A stretch of DNA of 36,431 bases from the IMG/VR virus record IMGVR_UViG_3300035190_000542, positions 1 to 36,431 of that record; one strand, written 5' to 3'. The notes under the pieces were generated by a model that had not been told where the DNA came from, made no database searches, and saw only the letters and a program-made list of their open reading frames with translations. Below, one piece after another: positions 5,429 through 11,666 of the stretch (its first letter is position 1; each line of letters starts with the position of its first letter). Both the position numbers and the translations under genes were made by a program. Source of the stretch: a virus.

Positions 5429-5776
5429 ATGACACCGTCAAAGGAACTGCTAAAGCTGGACGACAGGATGTGGGAAGCACATCAGGAATACGCCCACGAA
5501 AACGATAAGGACTGGGCCAACGCTGACGAACTGCGCGAGGACGGCCTCGCAATCGGTGCAGAGGCTTACAAGCTCAACCCCGACAACGATTACGAACACG
5601 ACGCAGGCGATTGGGAATTTTACATCGAAACCGCATTGAATCAGTTTTACCCGCATCAACAATCGCTGGTCGGAGCCGCAGCGTATTACCGCGTCAAAGA
5701 GTGCGCGGAGGAAGCCGCTGCTAACGCTAACAAGGCTCTGGCGATGGCCGCTGACATTACAGGAGCCGCAAAATGA
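5429..5776 (+). CDS. Hypothetical acidic early protein, 115 aa
   Basis: ATG 5429 follows GGGAG; an in-frame start at 5396 would lie in the structured RNA and is rejected. The protein is strongly acidic, with many Asp/Glu/Asn (DNDYEHDAGDWEF), and helical with Ala-rich C-terminus (EEAAANANKALAMAADI). It is the first gene of the rightward arm, a place where phages often carry host-directed or DNA-mimic proteins; that is only a possibility. Its stop overlaps the next ATG. Confidence 0.75.
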   Translation: MTPSKELLKLDDRMWEAHQEYAHENDKDWANADELREDGLAIGAEAYKLNPDNDYEHDAGDWEFYIETALNQFYPHQQSLVGAAAYYRVKECAEEAAANANKALAMAADITGAAK

Positions 5777-5940
5777 GAGACGCGCAACGAGCAAAAAGAC
5801 ACGCCAAAACGGAAGCGTCGTTTGCGAAATCCCGCCTAATCGACATCCTTAAGACGTTGGAAAATACGCCGGGATGTATGACGGAGGCTAACCGCCTGTC
5901 GTCGATTATTGCTCGGCTCGAAGCGTGGCAGGTGTCGTGA
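5773..5940 (+). CDS. Small basic helical protein, 55 aa
   Basis: ATG 5773 overlaps the previous TGA (ATGA), and the stop shares a base with the following ATG (TGATG). The sequence is basic and helical (RDAQRAKRHAKTEASFAKSR, then RLSSIIARLEAWQVS). No family is recognised. Confidence 0.65.
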   Translation: MRDAQRAKRHAKTEASFAKSRLIDILKTLENTPGCMTEANRLSSIIARLEAWQVS

Positions 5941-6236
5941 TGGCTAAGCGTTACACCTTCACGACCTGCCTCTCGTTTGGAACGGACGGCGAGGCAGATT
6001 TTTGCGAATTTGACGTTACGGTGTCGTTTGCCTTCACGCTGGGCCGCGCTGCTGCCCCGCCCGCATACGACCACGGCGGATTGCCCGCAGACCCGCCGGA
6101 GATTGACGACATTTGGGTTGAGGCTATCGACGGTCGCCCTGTTACCGCTGGCGATTGGAGCACTATTAACGCAATCCTAGACCAGTTTGCGACTGGCGAT
6201 TTTGACGAAGCCATGATGGATGAGGTGACGGAATGA
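5940..6236 (+). CDS. Hypothetical protein, 98 aa
   Basis: ATG 5940 (MAKRYTFTTCL) shares its A with the previous TGA. The N-terminal half looks like beta strands (FCEFDVTVSFAFTLGRAA), then a Pro-rich turn (GGLPADPPEIDDIWVEAI) and an acidic end. The PPEIDDI.VEAI.G motif recurs in small early phage proteins, but no function is known to me. Confidence 0.7.
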   Translation: MAKRYTFTTCLSFGTDGEADFCEFDVTVSFAFTLGRAAAPPAYDHGGLPADPPEIDDIWVEAIDGRPVTAGDWSTINAILDQFATGDFDEAMMDEVTE

Positions 6237-6409
6237 AAGACCTTTACATTGAAGAATATGACCGCCTTGTCAGCCTTTATGTGGAACAGGGCATGACGGA
6301 GGTGGACGCCCGCGCATTAGCTGAAGACGAGGCTTATGACGCAGCGTGTGACCTTATCGCTGACAGGGCAGACAATGCCCGTGATGCCGCTAAAGACAGG
6401 GACTTGTGA
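6233..6409 (+). CDS. Small acidic protein, 58 aa
   Basis: ATG 6233 overlaps the previous stop by 4 bp; the TGA at 6407-6409 shares its last A with the next ATG. It is acidic and Asp/Ala-rich (ALAEDEAYDAACDLIADRAD), predicted helical. Function unknown. Confidence 0.65.
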   Translation: MKDLYIEEYDRLVSLYVEQGMTEVDARALAEDEAYDAACDLIADRADNARDAAKDRDL

Positions 6410-6630
6410 TGACTGACCGCGCGCTTGCTAAATACAAAGAGTGCCGCTTGTGGCTGGACGACGGTGGCATCTACCGACCCGCGACAACCTTTGCCGTCCG
6501 AATGATGGCGCGAATGTTTGAAAACCGAACCGACCATAACGCAACGCGATACGTCCGCGATTGTCGTATGGCTCTGGCAGAATATGAAAAGGCAATGGAG
6601 GAAGCCCTATGCGAAACAGTGAAAACCTAG
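6409..6630 (+). CDS. Hypothetical protein, 73 aa
   Basis: Start at ATG 6409 (MTDRALAKYKECRLWL); a GTG three bases earlier is less likely. It is mixed charged with a helical C-terminus (YVRDCRMALAEYEKAMEE). It overlaps the ERF gene by 22 bp. Function unknown. Confidence 0.65.
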   Translation: MTDRALAKYKECRLWLDDGGIYRPATTFAVRMMARMFENRTDHNATRYVRDCRMALAEYEKAMEEALCETVKT

Positions 6631-7289
6631 CCAGTATCAGCCCCGCGCTGGTCAAGGCGATTAACGCCATTGAGGGCGTGAAAAAGGGAGCGGCTAACCC
6701 GTTCTTCAAATCCAAATACGCCAATCTCGAAAGCGTCATTGAAGCCGCGCACGATGCACTAGCGGCTAATGGGTTGGCGGTGATGCAGGGGCCAGGTCCG
6801 ATGGACGGGAATTGCATCACCCTGACCACGCGCCTGATCCACGAAAGCGGCGAGTGGATTGAGACAGACTTTTCGCTGCCTGCTGGCAAGATGGACCCGC
6901 AAGCGGCGGGGTCGGCAATCACCTATGCCCGTCGATATTCTCTGATGGCTATGCTGAATATGCCCGCCCTTGATGATGACGGGGAAGCGTCTATGCCCCG
7001 CAGCACCAAGCCCGGCGAGCCTAAGAACCCAAATGTTAGCGTTCACCCTGAAGGCCCGGACTGGTATAAAACCGAAGGCGCTGGAATGAGCGCAGCCAAG
7101 GCCAAAGCCGAAGGGCTAGGCGAAAAGGTCAACCAGTGGCTTGGCGACCTTGAGACGATTCCAACCGTTGCCGCGCTGCGAGACTGGGCAGATCAAAACG
7201 GCGACACCATCCGCACCATGCCTAAAGGCTGGCGCATTGAAGTCCGCGAGGCATTTGATCGTCGCGGACGTGAACTGGGAGCAATGTAA
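6609..7289 (+). CDS. erf: ERF-family single-strand annealing protein, 226 aa
   Basis: ERF proteins coat single-stranded DNA and anneal complementary strands in phage recombination and circularisation. The family start ISPALVKAINAIEGVKKGA, the NPFFKSKYANLESVI block (about 32-46) and AGSAITYARRYSLMAMLNM with DDDGEA (about 100-128) are clear. The C-terminal third is a Lys/Ala-rich linker plus a small helical domain (VNQWLGDLETIPTVAALRDW). Followed directly by a small SSB-like-tip protein and NinB, forming a recombination module that RusA in the other arm completes. Confidence 0.93.
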   Translation: MRNSENLASISPALVKAINAIEGVKKGAANPFFKSKYANLESVIEAAHDALAANGLAVMQGPGPMDGNCITLTTRLIHESGEWIETDFSLPAGKMDPQAAGSAITYARRYSLMAMLNMPALDDDGEASMPRSTKPGEPKNPNVSVHPEGPDWYKTEGAGMSAAKAKAEGLGEKVNQWLGDLETIPTVAALRDWADQNGDTIRTMPKGWRIEVREAFDRRGRELGAM

Positions 7290-7555
7290 TGGCGTATGAG
7301 CAAAAGCCGGGAGACATTGCCGTCTTCAAAGAGCGCGAAAAGCGTAACGATAAAGCGCCAGATTGGCGCGGTAACCTGATTGTCCCTGAAGGCGCCAAGC
7401 CCGGCGACAAGCTGGAAGTGGCGTTCTGGGCCAAAGGCGACAGCGGGACGATGCTGGCAGGGTCCGTTAAGTTCCCGCAACAGCGTGACGCTGGCCCCGC
7501 GCGAGAAGCCCCGCCACAGCGCGGCGCTAGGTTTGACGACGACATTCCGTTTTAG
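7289..7555 (+). CDS. Small protein with SSB-like acidic tip, 88 aa
   Basis: The C-terminus is FDDDIPF, the acidic peptide by which single-stranded DNA-binding proteins recruit repair enzymes. The body (GDIAVFKEREKRNDKAPDW, NLIVPEGAKPGDKLEVAFWA) reads as short beta strands and could be a small OB-like barrel, but is shorter than standard SSB and follows a pattern also seen in uncharacterised DUF proteins. Position right after ERF (TAATG overlap) supports a role in ssDNA handling. The SSB assignment is inference from the tip and context. Confidence 0.6.
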   Translation: MAYEQKPGDIAVFKEREKRNDKAPDWRGNLIVPEGAKPGDKLEVAFWAKGDSGTMLAGSVKFPQQRDAGPAREAPPQRGARFDDDIPF

Positions 7556-7558
7556 GCC

Positions 7559-7951
7559 GTGTCTGACCGTGCCGTTGTAACCCTGCGTTCACAAGCTGAC
7601 CGAGACAAGGCCAGCAAGTGGGCGCAGGGCGTCACCATAGGCTCAAAGGTAGTCTTTCATGGACCAGGACGAACGATCCCGCAAAACGACGCCCTACACG
7701 CTGCCATTCGCGACATTGCCCGACAGAGGGATTATCATGGCCTCAAGCTACAGGACTGGGAATGGAAACTGCTGTTTCTGGACGCCTTGGACCGTGAAAT
7801 CCGAATGCTACCTAACCTCGACGGCACGGGGTTCATCAATGTGGGAAAATCCACAGCGTCACTAAGCAAAGAAGAGTTTTCAGGGCTGCTTTCGATTGTT
7901 TACGAGTGGGGCAACCGAAACGGCATAAAGTGGAGTGACCAGCCAGAGTGA
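7559..7951 (+). CDS. ninB: NinB-family recombination protein, 130 aa
   Basis: Contains RSQADRDKASKWAQG near the N-terminus and FHGPGRTIPQNDALHAAI (about 33-50) followed by the WEWKLLFLDAL segment, the hallmark of NinB (lambda Orf), which binds ssDNA and helps load recombinase or annealing protein in place of RecFOR. Start is GTG 7559 just after the previous stop. It forms a module with ERF. Confidence 0.9.
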   Translation: MSDRAVVTLRSQADRDKASKWAQGVTIGSKVVFHGPGRTIPQNDALHAAIRDIARQRDYHGLKLQDWEWKLLFLDALDREIRMLPNLDGTGFINVGKSTASLSKEEFSGLLSIVYEWGNRNGIKWSDQPE

Positions 7952-8115
7952 CCCGATTTGAAAAAGCAGACAGGTTAGCGGCGGTGATATTCCGCAGCCT
8001 TCCCAGCATGACATCCCGCCTAGCCCAAGGCTCGCACCGTCTAGCCAAAGAGATAGCGGTTGATGTGCTGGACGAATTGGAGCGGATCGAGCGAGTTGAA
8101 AAATCATGTTTATAA
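7948..8115 (+). CDS. Small helical protein, 55 aa
   Basis: GTG 7948 overlaps the NinB stop (GTGA). The sequence is helical with basic N-terminal half and acidic C-terminal half (VDVLDELERIERVEK). It overlaps the next gene by 10 bp. No function is recognised. Confidence 0.55.
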   Translation: MTRFEKADRLAAVIFRSLPSMTSRLAQGSHRLAKEIAVDVLDELERIERVEKSCL

Positions 8116-8675
8116 TCGGATCATTTGACCGCTTTTTCCACGGCTACATCCGCAAGGAATACACGCGCGACCTGGAAGACGGACACGGCCATTATCTCCC
8201 GTGCGTCATTCACGGCCTGAGAGTGGTGCAAGGGAAGTTGCTAGAGTTCCAATGCGTCCTGACCGAGTATGGCGCCGGGGCTGGGTTCCTCGCTCCCATT
8301 GAGGCTTTTTGCTGGAAAATACCCGACAAACCCCGCGCTCCAAATGAGTCGGTGGATTACACATACGTCCAGCCGTGGGATTGCTTCTCAAGCGAATTTG
8401 GCGTTCATGCGTTTGAGTTCAATCGGCGCATGAAGGCGCAGATTCTGCCAGATCGACGCGGTGCCAGGTATCGCTTCTCAATCGATTTCACCGGCTCATC
8501 GCTGGCCGACATGAGCGAGCAGCACAAGCACTTGCACGTTATGGAGCTGGATGACGGCACGATAGGCGCGTTCCCTAACAATCGCGTTTTGTGGGTTGAG
8601 CCTGCTATGTGGGCAAAACCGTTTGAGGACCGGCCTGATTTCCAAGCCCTGTCTGGCGAATGGATGGCGGAATAA
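8106..8675 (+). CDS. Hypothetical phage protein, 189 aa
   Basis: Begins MFIIGSFDRFFHGYIRKEY and contains strand-rich, Trp/Phe-rich sequence (PWDCFSSEFGVHAFEFNRR, YRFSIDFTGSSLAD, NNRVLWVEPAMW). The repeated short hydrophobic strands suggest a soluble beta fold. No catalytic motif is evident and I do not recognise the family, although the codon pattern and conserved-looking start support a real gene. It ends the first early block; an inverted repeat follows. Confidence 0.75.
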   Translation: MFIIGSFDRFFHGYIRKEYTRDLEDGHGHYLPCVIHGLRVVQGKLLEFQCVLTEYGAGAGFLAPIEAFCWKIPDKPRAPNESVDYTYVQPWDCFSSEFGVHAFEFNRRMKAQILPDRRGARYRFSIDFTGSSLADMSEQHKHLHVMELDDGTIGAFPNNRVLWVEPAMWAKPFEDRPDFQALSGEWMAE

Positions 8676-8680
8676 GAAAA

Positions 8681-8711
8681 TACGCAAAAAACGCTCAAGG
8701 GGTATTGCGTA
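8681..8711. promoter_or_regulatory. Inverted repeat in short intergenic gap
   Basis: TACGCAA (8681-8687) and TTGCGTA (8705-8711) form a perfect 7-bp dyad with a 17-base centre, in the 46-bp gap before the gene at 8722. The symmetric, AT-edged arms look more like a protein-binding site than a terminator, as no T tail follows. Confidence 0.4.
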
Positions 8712-8721
8712 ACATCTGCCT

Positions 8722-9060
8722 ATGTGCGAGAACCAGTCATCGGCGCAGGGCAATCAAGCACTAGCCGGACGGATTAAGCAGATGGCCCTCAAGACCGACA
8801 AGCTAACCGCTTCTGAACTGGCTCGGCTCCCCAACGTGCCGATCTTTAACGAACTGCAAGGCGCTACCCTTGCAGCTAAAGCTCGCACAGGTCGCCGCTA
8901 CAGCGTCAGCGCCGCCAAGCGCCGCTATCACGTTCAAATCCTTTCCTTTGCGCTAAATGGCAAAGGCGACACAACGGGCGGTGCCGACATTGAAAAACTG
9001 GCCGATTTCGCCATTTCGGACATTGATCACGTTATTGCCTATCTGGACCGCGTGGCGTGA
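8722..9060 (+). CDS. Hypothetical protein, 112 aa
   Basis: ATG 8722. Mostly helical, with a basic central part (AKARTGRRYSVSAAKRRYHV, about 51-70) that could touch nucleic acid, and an acidic C-terminus (ADFAISDIDHVIAYLDRVA). It ends in GTGA overlap with the methyltransferase-like gene. Function unknown. Confidence 0.7.
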   Translation: MCENQSSAQGNQALAGRIKQMALKTDKLTASELARLPNVPIFNELQGATLAAKARTGRRYSVSAAKRRYHVQILSFALNGKGDTTGGADIEKLADFAISDIDHVIAYLDRVA

Positions 9061-9671
9061 GGGTGCTTGTCGCTTGCGAATACAGCGGAACCGTCCGTGA
9101 CGCATTTCGCGCTCATGGCCATGATGCCATGTCGTGCGATCTATTGCCGACCGACGCGCCCGGACCTCATTACGAAGGCAGTGTTTTAGACATTTTGGAT
9201 GACGGCTGGGATTTAATGATAGGCCACCCGCCTTGCACTGACTTGGCGGTTAGTGGGGCCGCATGGTTTAAGGAAAAGATAGCAGATGGTCGGCAAGCGG
9301 CGTCATTGGCGTTTGTCAGGGCATTAATGGATGCGCCTATTCCGCGCATCTGCATTAAAAACCCTGTTTCGGTTATCAGCAGTCACATTCGCAAGGCCGA
9401 TCAGGTCGTCCAGCCGTGGATGTTTGGGCACATGGAACAGAAAGCGACCTGCCTTTGGCTTAAGGGCCTGCCGCCCCTGCGTCCAACTGCTATGGTTTAC
9501 AGCGAAATGATGCTGCTGCCGAAAAGAGAACGTGAGCGCCTGCACTACCTTCGGCCAAGCCCGACCCGTTGGAAAGAGCGAAGCAAAACCTTTCAAGGCA
9601 TTGCTAACGCGATGGCCGATCAATGGGACGGAACATGGAGTGACCCCCAAATGAGCTTGTTTGCCGTATGA
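9057..9671 (+). CDS. Cytosine-C5 methyltransferase-like protein, 204 aa
   Basis: The N-terminus VRVLVACEYSGTVRDAF (1-17) is an SAM-binding motif I, then HYEGSVLDIL (38-47) and WDLMIGHPPCTDLAVSG (51-67), which contains the PPC motif whose Cys60 would attack cytosine. The later ENP/ENV-type motif reads CIKNPVSVI (99-107): the usual Glu is Lys101. The rest, WMFGHMEQKATCLWLKGLPP (121-140), is typical of a short phage family usually named cytosine methyltransferase. Length 204 leaves little room for a target recognition domain. GTG start overlaps the previous TGA. It may be inactive, altered in chemistry, or work on another pyrimidine. Confidence 0.75.
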   Translation: MRVLVACEYSGTVRDAFRAHGHDAMSCDLLPTDAPGPHYEGSVLDILDDGWDLMIGHPPCTDLAVSGAAWFKEKIADGRQAASLAFVRALMDAPIPRICIKNPVSVISSHIRKADQVVQPWMFGHMEQKATCLWLKGLPPLRPTAMVYSEMMLLPKRERERLHYLRPSPTRWKERSKTFQGIANAMADQWDGTWSDPQMSLFAV

Positions 9672-9850
9672 CCCCCGCTGAATACCGCGCCGCCCTCGCA
9701 ACCCTCGGCCTGTCACAACAGGCTGCGGGCCGGTGGCTCATGGTCAGCCCTAAGACCGCCCAGAACTACGCCAAGCTAGGCCCTAGCGGCCCGGCTGCTG
9801 TAGCTATCCGCATGGCATTGCAGCACGGCTTGACCCGCCAGGACCCTTAA
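9668..9850 (+). CDS. Small HTH protein, 60 aa
   Basis: MTPAEYRAALATLGLSQQAAGR followed by LMVSPKTAQNYAKLGPSGPA is a one-domain helix-turn-helix of the Xre type often found near terminase genes of proteobacterial phages. The second helix of the HTH is VSPKTAQNYA. It may regulate late genes. Start ATG overlaps the previous stop by 4 bp. Confidence 0.82.
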   Translation: MTPAEYRAALATLGLSQQAAGRWLMVSPKTAQNYAKLGPSGPAAVAIRMALQHGLTRQDP

Positions 9851-9918
9851 GGCATTATTCATCCCGCTCTACGGCCCCGCTACGGCTTAAGCCTAGACGC
9901 AAACCAGACTGAGGACAC

Positions 9919-10305
9919 ATGGCAGGCGGTCGCCCCTCCAAATACAGCGACAAGCTGGCAGAGGAGATTTGCCGTCGTCTCGGCAAGGGTGAGCCAATGG
10001 CTCGCATCTGCGATGACGACCATATGCCAAGTTACAACACCATCTGGCGATGGGAGAACGAAAACGCTGAGTTTCGTGAGCTTTCCGCCCGCGCGAAACA
10101 GAATGGCACTCATTTCCTGGCTGACGACACGCTGCGGATCGCGGATGATGACACCATCGACACGCAACGCGCCAAGCTCATGATTGACACGCGGCTGCGC
10201 TTGATTGGCAAGTGGAACGCCAAGGCTTACGGCGACAAACTGCAACAGGAAGTCTCTGGCCCTGATGGCGGCGCTTTGTCGGTTACATGGCTGAAACCAG
10301 AGTAA
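9919..10305 (+). CDS. terS: Terminase small subunit, 128 aa
   Basis: Begins MAGGRPSKYSDKLAEEICRR, a common start of small terminase proteins with an N-terminal HTH (GEPMARICDDDHMPSYNTIW). The middle is helical (ARAKQNGTHFLADDTLRIAD, then QRAKLMIDTRLRLIGKWNAK), matching the oligomerisation region, and the end KAYGDKLQQEVSG is typical. It recognises the packaging site. The 68-bp gap upstream (9851-9918) holds no gene and may be near the pac site. It overlaps the large subunit by 19 bp. Confidence 0.9.
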   Translation: MAGGRPSKYSDKLAEEICRRLGKGEPMARICDDDHMPSYNTIWRWENENAEFRELSARAKQNGTHFLADDTLRIADDDTIDTQRAKLMIDTRLRLIGKWNAKAYGDKLQQEVSGPDGGALSVTWLKPE

Positions 10306-11606
10306 TCCCCTACGCCCCTCGCCGGGTGTTTTTGCCGTTCCATAATCGGACGCAACGCTTTGCCATCGGGGTGGCGCACCGTCGCTGCGGTAAGACGGTG
10401 GCTTGCATCAATGACATGATCCGCAATGCGGTGGTGTCCGATAAGCCCCACTATCGAGCGGCCTATCTTGCGCCATACCTGAAGCAGGCTAAGGACGTGG
10501 CATGGGAGTATCTGAAACGATACAGCCAGCCGATCTGGGCAAAGCCGCCAAACGAGAGCGAGCTATACGTTGAGCTAATCGGCGGCAAGCGCATCAAGAT
10601 ATACGGCGCTGACAACCCCGATGCCCTGCGTGGTGGCTACTTGGATGATGCCACGCTGGACGAATACGCTGACATGTATCCCGGCATCTTCGGCTCAATC
10701 ATCCGCCCGATGTTGGCTGACCGGCAAGGCACAGCTACGTTCATTGGGACGCCGAAGGGGCGCAATGCGTTCTTTGACCTGTTCGAGCGGGCTAAGACCG
10801 ACCCAGACTGGTTCCCGTTCTTTCTGCCTGCTAGCGAGACAGGCATCTTGCCGCAAAGCGAACTGACCGCCGCCGCAAGGGAAATGACGCCAGAACAATA
10901 CGAACAGGAGTTTGAGTGTTCGTTCGAGGCGGCAATCATTGGCGCTTACTACGGTAAGGACATGGCTGAGAGCGAGCGGGCTGGACGGATCACAGACGTT
11001 CCGTATGACCCTGCGCTGCCGGTCTACACGACATGGGATTTGGGCATCGGAGACAGCACGGCGATCTGGTTCTGGCAGGCGCTTGGCGGTGAGATACGGG
11101 TAATAGACTTCTATGAGGCCAGCGGCGAAAGCATCGAGCATTACGCCAAGGTGTTGCAGGCCAAGCCCTACAAGTATGAGGCCGATTGGGTGCCGCATGA
11201 CGCAAGGGTCAGGGAACTAGGCACGGGCCGCACCAGGATCGAGACGATGCTGACGCTTAAGCTCAAGCCCAAGCTGGTTCCTAACCACAAGGTGCTGGAC
11301 GGCATTAACGCAGGCCGCGTTCTGTTGCCGCGTATTTGGTTTGACCGTGAGAAATGCAAGGCCGGGCTGGAATGCCTGCGCCAGTATCGTGCGGACTATG
11401 ACGATAAGGCTAGGGTCTTCCGTGATGGGCCTAAGCACGATTGGACCAGCCACGCGGCTGATGCGTTCCGATACCTTGCAATGGCCTATCGTGAGATTAA
11501 GCCGGAAGCCAAAGCGGCAGACGCGCCAATCAAGGGCATCCGCGATATGACATGGGATGACCTGTTAGCTAACCAGCCGGTGCATACGGGTTACGAACGC
11601 GCATGA
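10287..11606 (+). CDS. terL: Terminase large subunit, 439 aa
   Basis: ATP-driven DNA packaging motor and headful/end nuclease. Walker A is HRRCGKT (31-37); Walker B is ATLDEY (122-127) with catalytic Glu126; motif III-like TFIGTPKGRN follows (151-160). The RNase H-like nuclease domain shows TTWDLGIGDSTAIW (248-261) with Asp251 and, near the end, DWTSHAADAFRYL. Length 439 is normal for podophage-type terminases. It packages into the portal encoded next. Confidence 0.96.
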   Translation: MAETRVIPYAPRRVFLPFHNRTQRFAIGVAHRRCGKTVACINDMIRNAVVSDKPHYRAAYLAPYLKQAKDVAWEYLKRYSQPIWAKPPNESELYVELIGGKRIKIYGADNPDALRGGYLDDATLDEYADMYPGIFGSIIRPMLADRQGTATFIGTPKGRNAFFDLFERAKTDPDWFPFFLPASETGILPQSELTAAAREMTPEQYEQEFECSFEAAIIGAYYGKDMAESERAGRITDVPYDPALPVYTTWDLGIGDSTAIWFWQALGGEIRVIDFYEASGESIEHYAKVLQAKPYKYEADWVPHDARVRELGTGRTRIETMLTLKLKPKLVPNHKVLDGINAGRVLLPRIWFDREKCKAGLECLRQYRADYDDKARVFRDGPKHDWTSHAADAFRYLAMAYREIKPEAKAADAPIKGIRDMTWDDLLANQPVHTGYERA

Positions 11607-11643
11607 TCGTTCTATCGACAAGCGGACCCGCGCACGATATGTT

Positions 11644-11664
11644 CCCCTGAACGCTTGCGAGGGG
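11644..11664 (+). other. Hairpin covering the portal ribosome site
   Basis: CCCCT (11644-11648) can pair with AGGGG (11660-11664), which is also the Shine-Dalgarno of the portal start at 11667. The fold would limit portal translation until opened; stability is modest because of the 11-base loop. Confidence 0.35.
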
Positions 11665-11666
11665 CT

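Noticed and set aside
5043-5552. Minus-strand open frame of 169 codons across the control region
   Set aside because: Arg/Pro/Ser-rich translation without structure, crossing promoters, the RNA candidate and the HTH gene.
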